A stretch of DNA of 64,000 nucleotides from Shinella granuli (GTDB lineage: Bacteria > Pseudomonadota > Alphaproteobacteria > Rhizobiales > Rhizobiaceae): assembly GCF_004341885.1 (NCBI RefSeq), contig NZ_SLVX01000005.1:248001-312000 (forward strand), read 5' to 3'. This document shows, piece after piece, positions 57,751 to 64,000 of the stretch (positions within the stretch are counted from its first letter, which is position 1; each line of letters starts with the position of its first letter). The position numbers and the translations under genes are program-made. The notes beneath the pieces were generated by a model. The model searched no databases. It had not been told where the DNA came from and worked only from the letters and a program-made list of their open reading frames with translations.

Positions 57751-57970
57751 CGTAATCATCCTTGCGGGGGGAGCGCTCAAGCCCGAGAGCCATTCCGGCA
57801 GACGCGCGGGACACGCCCTCTGCGCTGGAACTGCATCAAACAGAGCCTGCGAAAAAACCGGGCCGTTCGCTCCATCGTCCCCGCGCCGTCGGCTGCGGAG
57901 AGTCGGCCGGATTCTACGCGTGGTCCCGGCCGGTCGCAGCCTGCCGGGACCACGTCTCGGGAGAAACCCG

Positions 57971-59545
57971 TTACTTCTTCACCTGCGCGAACCACGGGCG
58001 CACATATTCGTCCGGGAACTGCGGGATATCGACCTTGTCGCTCATGGCCCAGGCGACCGGCTGCTGGTGCAGCGGAATGAACAGCGCCTCGTCATGGGTG
58101 ATGCGGAAGGCTTCCTTCAGCATGTCGACGCGCTTGGCCTCGTCGAGTTCGATCGCCGCCGAACGGGCGAGTGCATCGATGCGCGGATCGGACAGACCGT
58201 TCGGGTTGCTGCCGCCATAGGTGCCGTCATTGGTGGCGAGCAGTGCCTGGAGCACGCTGAAACCATCCATCGGCGGCAGCGAGGCCCAGCCGAGCATGTA
58301 GACGTCGAGCTCGCCATTATCCATGCGCGGGAAATAGGTCGTCTTGCTCTCGACGCTGAGATCGACCTGAACGCCGATCTTCGCCCACATGGAGGAGATG
58401 GCAAGGCAGATCTGCTCGTCGGCGATATAGCGATCGTTCGAGCAGGAAAGGCCGGTCTTGAAACCGTCGGGATAGCCGGCTTCCGCCAGCAGCGCCTTCG
58501 CCTTGTCGATATCGTAGTCCAGCGGCACGTCGATCGCCTCGTCATGGCCGGTGACGGCGGGGGCGACGAGCATGGCGGCGACGCGCGATTTGCCGCGCAT
58601 CAGGCGCTTCTGGATCGTGTTGAGGTCGATGGCGTGCCAGAGCGCCTGGCGCACCTTGACGTCAAGCATCGGGTTGGCGACGCCGGGCGCGGCGTGCAGC
58701 TCCTTCTTGAAGTTCAGCGCCAGCATGATGGTGCGCAGCGACGGGTTCTCCACCACCTTCAGCCCGTCGGTCGCGGCAATGCGGTCGACGTCCTGAAGCG
58801 GAACCGGCACGACCATGTCGACTTCGCCCGACAGCAGCGCCGCCACGCGCGTGGCGTCGGAGGCGATGGGGCGGAACTCCACTTCCGTCAGGTTATGCTC
58901 GGGCTTGTCCCACCAGTCCTTGTTCACTTCGAAGACCGAACGGGAATCCGGCTCGTAGCTCTTCAGCTTGAAGGCACCGGTGCCATTGGCGTGGTTGCTC
59001 GCATAGGTGACGACGCCCGTCGCGGTGTTGCCCGGCTTCAGCGCGTCGTGCTCTTCCATCCACGGCTTGCTCAGGATGTAGATGGCGGCAAGGTCGTTGA
59101 GCAGCAGCGGATAGGGGCCACGCAGGATGAGGTCGACCGTATGGTCGTCCACCTTCTCGACGCCGGTGACGGCGGAGAGGTTTTCGCGGTTGCGCGCGCC
59201 GGGGTCGATCTGGCGCTCTATCGTCGCGACCACGTCGTCGGCATTGAAGGGCTGGCCCTCATGGAACGTCACGCCCTCACGCAGCTTGAAACGCCAGCGG
59301 GTCGGCTCGATGATTTCCCAGGAGGTGGCGAGCGCCGGCTCCAGTTTCAGCTCCTTGTTGCGGCGGACCAGCGGATCGAACACGATGTGCTGCACGCTCT
59401 GGGTAAAACTGTCGACCTGCGCATTCGGATCGTAGGAAATGACATCGCCGGACGCGGCCCAGCGCAGCGTCTCGGCAAAGGCGGGGGCGGAAAGCGGCGC
59501 CAGCACGGCAAGCCCCGCCAACAGGGTCTTCATATAGGTCTTCAC
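57971..59545 (-). CDS. Periplasmic peptide-type solute-binding protein (SBP family 5), operon 3
   Basis: 524 residues from the GTG at 59545, which has GGGAG 7 bases upstream; the ATG four codons later is the other choice. Signal peptide KTLLAGLAVLAPLSAPAFA, then SYDPNAQVDSFTQSVQHIVFDPL, FKLREGVTFHEGQPFNADDVVATI and KVRQALWHAIDLNTIQKRL, the family 5 landmarks. First gene of the operon and divergent from the amidohydrolase at 59705. Ligand unknown. Confidence 0.92.
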   Translation of the reverse strand: MKTYMKTLLAGLAVLAPLSAPAFAETLRWAASGDVISYDPNAQVDSFTQSVQHIVFDPLVRRNKELKLEPALATSWEIIEPTRWRFKLREGVTFHEGQPFNADDVVATIERQIDPGARNRENLSAVTGVEKVDDHTVDLILRGPYPLLLNDLAAIYILSKPWMEEHDALKPGNTATGVVTYASNHANGTGAFKLKSYEPDSRSVFEVNKDWWDKPEHNLTEVEFRPIASDATRVAALLSGEVDMVVPVPLQDVDRIAATDGLKVVENPSLRTIMLALNFKKELHAAPGVANPMLDVKVRQALWHAIDLNTIQKRLMRGKSRVAAMLVAPAVTGHDEAIDVPLDYDIDKAKALLAEAGYPDGFKTGLSCSNDRYIADEQICLAISSMWAKIGVQVDLSVESKTTYFPRMDNGELDVYMLGWASLPPMDGFSVLQALLATNDGTYGGSNPNGLSDPRIDALARSAAIELDEAKRVDMLKEAFRITHDEALFIPLHQQPVAWAMSDKVDIPQFPDEYVRPWFAQVKK

Positions 59546-59563
59546 ACGGGCTCTCCCAGATTT

Positions 59564-59592
59564 GTATGCATATGTCGGAAAATTTTGCATAC
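59564..59592. promoter_or_regulatory. Inverted GTATGCA/TGCATAC repeats in the divergent promoter region
   Basis: GTATGCA (59564-59570) and TGCATAC (59586-59592) are 22 bp apart centre to centre in the AT-rich gap between the SBP gene and the divergent amidohydrolase. Candidate operator; the binding protein is unknown. Confidence 0.4.
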
Positions 59593-59662
59593 GATCACTC
59601 CGGATATGACTGTACATAATGAAAATGTAATATCAAGATACCAGAACTAGAATTTGCACACA

Positions 59663-59678
59663 CAATTTGCAAAAATTG
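59663..59678. promoter_or_regulatory. CAATTT-GCAA-AAATTG palindrome before the second amidohydrolase
   Basis: Perfect 6-4-6 inverted repeat, 27-42 bp before the start at 59705. It overlaps the likely promoter, so it could be a repressor site. Part of an AT-rich strip unlike the surrounding GC-rich DNA. Confidence 0.4.
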
Positions 59679-59704
59679 TATCCAATAATTGCGGGAGAGT
59701 TGGA

Positions 59705-61072
59705 ATGACCACGACAATGCTGATCGAGAACGGCGTGATCCTCACCATGGATGCCGGCCGGAGGGTGCTGGATGGGGCGTCGGTGCTGGTGCACGACGGG
59801 CGGATCGCCGCCATCGGTACGGAGGCGCCGGGCGCTTCGCCCGAAACGCTGCGCATCGACGCCACCGGCATGGTCGTCATGCCGGGGCTGATCGACACCC
59901 ATGCCCATGCCGGACATACGCTGACCAAGGGCCTGGGCGGGGATTCGGAAGACTGGATGACGATCACCGGCCGGATCTATGCCGAGGCAACGGATCCGGA
60001 ATTCTGGGCGGCGGAAGCCGCGCTTTCGGCCGCCGAACGCATCAGATGCGGCACCACCACTGCAGCGCTGCTCTTCGGCGGCGGGCCGGATATCATGCGC
60101 ACCGAGGCGCCGGAGGCCGCCGAGGCCCATCTTGCCGCCATCGCCGAAATGGGGCTGCGCGAGGTGCTTGCGGTCGGCCCCAACCGGCCGTCGGCCAACA
60201 GCGTGTACCGCAGGCACCGGGGTGGATCGTATGACGAAACAGCCGTATCACCGGATACACAAATGGCCGTCTGCGCCGCGCTGATCGACGCATGGGCCGG
60301 CCGCGACGACCGCTTGCAGCTCGCCCTCTCCCTTCCCGTCTTCAATACCGGCGAACTGGAAGACGAGACGGTGCTCGCCCTTTCGCGCCGGGCGCGGGAC
60401 CTTGCGCGGGAAAAGGGCGTGCTCCTGGTGCAGGACGGCCATCGCGACGGCTCGATCGCCGCCAACGACGCCCGGCTTGGCCTGTTCGACGGGCGCTCGC
60501 TGCTCGCCCACTGCATCGACCTCACTGCGGAAGATCGCGCCGTGCTGAGGCGCACCGGCGCCAATGTGGCGCACAATCCGAGCGCGCTGATGTCCGTCTA
60601 CGGGCGCTGCCCCGCACCGGAACTGATGAAGGACGGCGTCACCGTCTCGCTCGGCACGGATGCCGCCGCGCCCGACCGCTCCTTCGACATGTTCCGCAAC
60701 ATGTTCCAGGCGCACCGCTACCATGCCCGGCATTTTTGCGACGATGCCGTGCTGCCGCCGCTCCAGCTTCTCGAAATGGCGACGATCGCGGGCGCCCGCG
60801 CGCTTTGCATGGAAGAGGAGATCGGCTCGCTGGAGGTCGGCAAGCGCGCCGATATCCTGCTCGTCGACATGCGCCAGCCGCATCTGTGGCCGCCGGCCGA
60901 TCCGGTACAGCGCCTCGCGCGCTTCGCCAACGGGGCGGATGTGGACACGACCATCGTCGGCGGCCGGGTGCTGATGCGCGGGCGAAAACTGGTGCATGCC
61001 GACGAGGGTGCCATTCTCGACCGCGCGGAAAAGGCCTTCCGCCTCGCAATGCGCCGCGCCGGCCTCGCCTGA
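59705..61072 (+). CDS. ATZ/TRZ-type amidohydrolase, copy B
   Basis: 455 residues. Motifs in order: LIDTHAHAGH, QDGHRDGSIAAND, AHCIDLTAEDRAVL, AHNPSALMSVYGRCP, LGTDAAAPDRSFDM, MEEEIGSLEVGKRADILLVDM. The same layout as the gene at 52695, including D-T-H-A-H-A-G-H and the T-D-A-A-A-P-D-R-S active-site aspartate segment, shows they are paralogues. Start at 59705 after GGGAGAGTTGG. It is divergent from the ABC operon and followed after 19 bp by another amidohydrolase, so the two likely act in one pathway. Substrate unknown; deamination or dechlorination-type hydrolysis of a heterocycle is the family range. Confidence 0.86.
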   Translation: MTTTMLIENGVILTMDAGRRVLDGASVLVHDGRIAAIGTEAPGASPETLRIDATGMVVMPGLIDTHAHAGHTLTKGLGGDSEDWMTITGRIYAEATDPEFWAAEAALSAAERIRCGTTTAALLFGGGPDIMRTEAPEAAEAHLAAIAEMGLREVLAVGPNRPSANSVYRRHRGGSYDETAVSPDTQMAVCAALIDAWAGRDDRLQLALSLPVFNTGELEDETVLALSRRARDLAREKGVLLVQDGHRDGSIAANDARLGLFDGRSLLAHCIDLTAEDRAVLRRTGANVAHNPSALMSVYGRCPAPELMKDGVTVSLGTDAAAPDRSFDMFRNMFQAHRYHARHFCDDAVLPPLQLLEMATIAGARALCMEEEIGSLEVGKRADILLVDMRQPHLWPPADPVQRLARFANGADVDTTIVGGRVLMRGRKLVHADEGAILDRAEKAFRLAMRRAGLA

Positions 61073-61091
61073 CGCCAAAATGGAGATTGCC

Positions 61092-62288
61092 ATGACCAAG
61101 GACCTTCTCATCCGCAACGCCCGCCCCTTCGGCGGCGAAGCGGTGAACCTCGTCATCCGCGGCGGCCGTTTCAGTGCAGCGGGCGGCGAACCGCCGGCAG
61201 AGGCGATCGATGCGGCGGGCCATATCGCGCTGCCCGGCCTCGTCGAGGCGCATACCCATCTCGACAAGACGCTGATCGGCATGGACTGGTTCGAGAACGG
61301 CATCGGCCCGACCCGCAACGAACGCATCCTCGCCGACCGCAAGGCCAAGCGCGACCTCGGCATCGACGCCCGCCGCCAATCCGCCCGCCAGATTGCCCAG
61401 ACGCTGAAACATGGCGTGCTGCACATCCGCAGCCATGTCGATGTCGACACCGAGATCGGCCTTGCCAATATCGAGGGCGTGATCGAGACCCGCGCGGCGC
61501 TGCGCGACCTCGTGGACGTGCAGGTCGTCGCCTTTCCCCAGAGCGGCATGCTGCCGCGCGCAGGCACGCTGGAACTGATGGATGCGGCGATGAAGGCCGG
61601 GGCCGATATCGTCGGCGGCATCGATCCCGCCACGATCGAGCGCGATCCGGTGCGCCATCTCGACGCGATCTTCGCGCTCGCCGACCGCCACGCCAAGCCC
61701 ATCGACATCCACCTGCACGAACTCGGCGATCTCGGCGCCTTCTGCCTCGAACTGATCGTCGAGCGCACCCGCGCCCTCGCCTTGCAGGGCCGCGTCATGG
61801 TCAGCCACGCCTATTGCCTCGGCATGCTGGACCCGGCCCGCCAGCGCGCGCTGATCGAGGCGCTGGCGGCGGAGCGCATTTCGGTGATGACGGTCGGCAG
61901 TCCCGCCGTCCCGGCCCTGCCGCTCCGCCTGATACGCGAATGCGGCCTCGTCGTCGCCTCCGGGTCGGACGGCATCCAGGGCACCTGGGAGCCCTGGGGC
62001 AATGGCGACATGCTGGAGCGGGCGAAATATCTCGCCCAGCGCAACGGCATGACCAACGATGCCGACCTTGCCGAGACCGCGCGCATCTGCACGTTCGGCG
62101 GCGCGGAAGGCCTCGGCCTTTCCGGCTACGGTTTTGCCGAGGGCGATTTCGGCGATCTCGTGCTGGTGCCGGCCCGCACGCTCGCCGAGGCCGTGGCGCT
62201 GACACCGCAAAAGCGCACCGTCATCCGCCGCGGCCGCGTGCTCGTGCACGACGGTGTGCCGGCGGCAGATCTTCCCTCCATAGAATGA
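61092..62288 (+). CDS. Cytosine deaminase-like amidohydrolase
   Basis: 398 residues. EAHTHLDKTLIG (metal site and following L-D-K), HLHELGD with the catalytic H-x-x-E, MVSHAYCLGML, and VVASGSDGIQGTWEPWGNGDML. The H-T-H-L-D-K and S-D-x-x-x-x-x-W-x-P motifs place it with the cytosine/creatinine/isoguanine deaminase group (amidohydrolase family, CodA-like). Start MTKDLLIRNARP at 61092 follows GGAGATTGCC. It follows the ATZ/TRZ gene closely, so they are an operon. Cytosine itself is not assured as the substrate. Confidence 0.82.
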   Translation: MTKDLLIRNARPFGGEAVNLVIRGGRFSAAGGEPPAEAIDAAGHIALPGLVEAHTHLDKTLIGMDWFENGIGPTRNERILADRKAKRDLGIDARRQSARQIAQTLKHGVLHIRSHVDVDTEIGLANIEGVIETRAALRDLVDVQVVAFPQSGMLPRAGTLELMDAAMKAGADIVGGIDPATIERDPVRHLDAIFALADRHAKPIDIHLHELGDLGAFCLELIVERTRALALQGRVMVSHAYCLGMLDPARQRALIEALAAERISVMTVGSPAVPALPLRLIRECGLVVASGSDGIQGTWEPWGNGDMLERAKYLAQRNGMTNDADLAETARICTFGGAEGLGLSGYGFAEGDFGDLVLVPARTLAEAVALTPQKRTVIRRGRVLVHDGVPAADLPSIE

Positions 62289-62321
62289 TCGTTCGGAAAG
62301 GTCGACCCGACACGTTTCGCT

Positions 62322-63305
62322 CTATGACAGCACAGGCCCTGCACCATCCCGCTGGCCGGCGCGGACCTTCTCACGGAATTCGCCCGGCGGCATGCCGAAC
62401 TCGGCCTTGAAGACGCGGGAGAACTGCGTCTGGTCGCCGAAACCCCAGCGATAGGCGATCTCCGCCGCCGTCTGGAAATTGCCGGGATCTTCGAGCGCCT
62501 CCCGGCAGGCCATCAGCCGCTGGTCGCGGATCCAGCTCCGGACCGTCTGGCCCGTATCGCGGAACAGTTCGTGCAGGTATCGGGTGGAGATGCCGCAGGC
62601 CCGGGCGATGCGCTCCGGATCGAGCCGGAAATCCTGGAGATTGGCGCGCATATAGGCCTCGATGCGGGCGAGATGGGCGCCACGCACGGTGGAATTGCCC
62701 GAGGTCAGCACCCGGTCGTCCGCCTTGATCGCCAGCACGAGCAGGTCGACGAGCTGGCGGCCGACAGTCACGCGCGCCTCCTGCGTCATGCCGTCGAACC
62801 GGGCGGGCAGGAGATGCAGCATGTCGGTGAAGAGGCCGCCCGCCCCGTTGTTCGCCTCGAATTGCAGGGTGCAGAAGCGGTCGGGCGCGCGCATGCGGCC
62901 GGCGAGCGCATCGGCCTCCACCTTCAGCACCCACATGTCCGCCGGCTCGGCATGGCTGAACTGGTAGGGCTCGCTGCTGCGCTCCAGGAAGAAGCCGCCG
63001 GGCGGGCACTTGATGTCCTTGCCGCACTGGGAAAAGAACACTTCCGCCTTGGCCGGCACCGTGACCAGGAATTCCTCTTCGCGCGCGGCGCGGAAGTGAT
63101 GCGGCAGGCGGTGATATTGCAAGGCGTCTGACGTGAGGCGCGAGATCGACACGTCGCCGAACTGCCAGGTCGTCAGGTCGCCGGAAAACCGGTCGGCGTC
63201 GCGAAAGCGCAGGTCGAGCGGAAAATAGGCCGAGGCGATGGCCTCGTGCCAGTGGCGGCTGCGGTCCGGCGCGCGTGTCGCGCTTGTGGTGATGCTCGTC
63301 TTCAT
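62322..63305 (-). CDS. AraC-family transcriptional regulator
   Basis: 327 residues. The N-terminal half resembles the AraC-binding-like domain of FeaR/NphR-type regulators (FSGDLTTWQFGDVSISRLTSD, FFLERSSEPYQFSH). The C-terminal double helix-turn-helix is clear: LDPERIARACGISTRYLHELFRDTGQTVRSW and AAEIAYRWGFGDQTQFSRVFKAEFGMPPGEFR in segments. Start MKTSITTSATRA at 63305 follows GAGGGGAAGCCGC. Divergent from the hydantoinase B gene at 63548 and convergent with the deaminase gene. Likely activates one of these. Confidence 0.9.
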   Translation of the reverse strand: MKTSITTSATRAPDRSRHWHEAIASAYFPLDLRFRDADRFSGDLTTWQFGDVSISRLTSDALQYHRLPHHFRAAREEEFLVTVPAKAEVFFSQCGKDIKCPPGGFFLERSSEPYQFSHAEPADMWVLKVEADALAGRMRAPDRFCTLQFEANNGAGGLFTDMLHLLPARFDGMTQEARVTVGRQLVDLLVLAIKADDRVLTSGNSTVRGAHLARIEAYMRANLQDFRLDPERIARACGISTRYLHELFRDTGQTVRSWIRDQRLMACREALEDPGNFQTAAEIAYRWGFGDQTQFSRVFKAEFGMPPGEFREKVRAGQRDGAGPVLS

Positions 63306-63547
63306 GCGGCTTCCCCTCTTCGAACAAAGGTACGCACATGATTTTCGCCAGGCAACGAAAATGACAGCTTGTGCGCCCGCGCGCAATTCGTCGTTCCCGC
63401 GCTGCAAAGACCGGAGCGGAAAACTCTGCCTAGATTGACCCCGGCTTCAACGGTGCGACAGATACCGGCGGCTCAAGGGAACAGTCACATCAGCACCTCC
63501 AACGGTTTCCAGGCCGTCGGTTCTCGCCCTCAACCAGCGTGAACACG

Positions 63548-64000
63548 ATGAACCATACCCAGACTTCAAAGGTCGACCCGATCACCCTTTCGGTCGTGCG
63601 CGGCATGCTCGAGACCACCCAGCGCGAAATGACGCTCGCGCTCGAAAAGACGGCGCGCTCGTCGGTCTTCAACCTGGCGCACGACTATTCGACGGCGCTG
63701 TTCAACGCCCGGCCGGAGATGATCCTGCAGGGCCAGGACATCCCGATCCATCTCGGCTCGCTCATTCCCGCCATGAAGGCGGTCGCCGCCTTCTTCGGCG
63801 ACGATATCCACGAGGGCGACCTGTTCCTGCACAACGACCCGGCCTTCGGCGGCAGCCACGCCATCGACACCTGCATGTACAAGCCGGTCTTCTACAAGGG
63901 CGAACTCGTCTACTGGACCGTCTGCAAGGGCCATCTTACCGACATCGGCGGTCCCGTTCCCGCCGGCTACAACCCCAACGCCACCGAGATCTACGCCGAG
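63548..64000 (+). CDS. Hydantoinase B/oxoprolinase-family protein, N-terminal part (cut by window end)
   Basis: 151 residues are visible with no stop. MNHTQTSKVDPITLSVVRGMLE is the typical HyuB start; LHNDPAFGGSHAIDTCMYKPVF at about 97-118 corresponds to the metal-binding N-D-P-x-x-G-x-x-H-x-x-D of the family. It differs from the HyuB at 38182, so it is a second, distinct system. The start lies 242 bp from the divergent araC. A hyuA partner, if present, is outside the window. Confidence 0.85.
   Translation, partial: MNHTQTSKVDPITLSVVRGMLETTQREMTLALEKTARSSVFNLAHDYSTALFNARPEMILQGQDIPIHLGSLIPAMKAVAAFFGDDIHEGDLFLHNDPAFGGSHAIDTCMYKPVFYKGELVYWTVCKGHLTDIGGPVPAGYNPNATEIYAE

Noticed and set aside
1-64000. 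tRNA, rRNA, CRISPR, insertion sequence or phage genes
   Set aside because: None could be recognised on either strand; no transposase or integrase motifs and no regular short repeats with spacers were seen.

Overview
The window looks like an alphaproteobacterial chromosome or megaplasmid segment, most likely Rhizobiaceae or a close relative (Shinella, Ensifer and Ochrobactrum come to mind). The grounds are high GC, the style of the dispersed palindromic repeats at about 1990-2099 and 18700-18780, and the density of solute-uptake operons with dedicated regulators. It is a catabolic accessory region: three complete oligopeptide-family ABC importers, one taurine ABC importer, many hydrolases and oxidoreductases, and about eight regulators. 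No rRNA, tRNA, CRISPR array, prophage or insertion sequence was seen. Both window edges cut genes.

Layout. 1-3.6 kb: the end of an Lrp/AsnC regulator, a semialdehyde dehydrogenase and a class III omega-aminotransferase (amine or omega-amino acid breakdown). 3.6-8.6 kb: a type II-like flavin monooxygenase and a butanediol-type alcohol dehydrogenase behind a strong sigma-54 promoter, with an AcoR-like sigma-54 activator upstream and a palindromic enhancer site between. 8.7-21.3 kb: an amidohydrolase plus dipeptide-type ABC importer operon divergent from a LysR regulator, followed by DppA (M55), DmpA-like P1 peptidase, D-amino acid aminotransferase and a DAP-like S12 D-aminopeptidase. This looks like a D-peptide or D-amino acid amide utilisation region. 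Two of its operons share a 32-bp promoter element (26/32 identical). 21.4-24.0 kb: cytochrome c, a Tat-exported multicopper oxidase and a small exported Cys-rich protein. 24.2-27.3 kb: an LrgA/LrgB pair, a GreA-like factor and a membrane GGDEF protein.

27.4-33.5 kb: a second peptide-type ABC operon with an XRE-cupin regulator; the same ACTTTAG-N5-CTAAAGT palindrome stands before both the operon and the regulator gene. 33.6-42 kb: two SDR dehydrogenases divergent from a FadR-type GntR regulator, then an operon of hydantoinase/oxoprolinase A and B subunits, a uronate-dehydrogenase-like SDR and a DadA-like FAD oxidoreductase. A TATCAC-N-TATCATACA-type motif recurs at their promoters. 42.4-52.6 kb: a full taurine dissimilation cluster (tauABC, tauXY, xsc, tauZ, pta) with the divergent MocR regulator tauR and two direct CTGGAT repeats between tauA and tauR.

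52.7-64 kb: a third peptide-type ABC operon ending in an ATZ/TRZ amidohydrolase, divergent from a second ATZ/TRZ paralogue and a cytosine-deaminase-like amidohydrolase, then an AraC regulator divergent from the start of another hydantoinase B gene. The substrate of this last region is not evident. Nitrogenous cyclic amides or heterocycles are a reasonable guess from the enzyme families. Starts were chosen by Shine-Dalgarno position and family length, since many open frames run well upstream of the true start in this GC-rich DNA.
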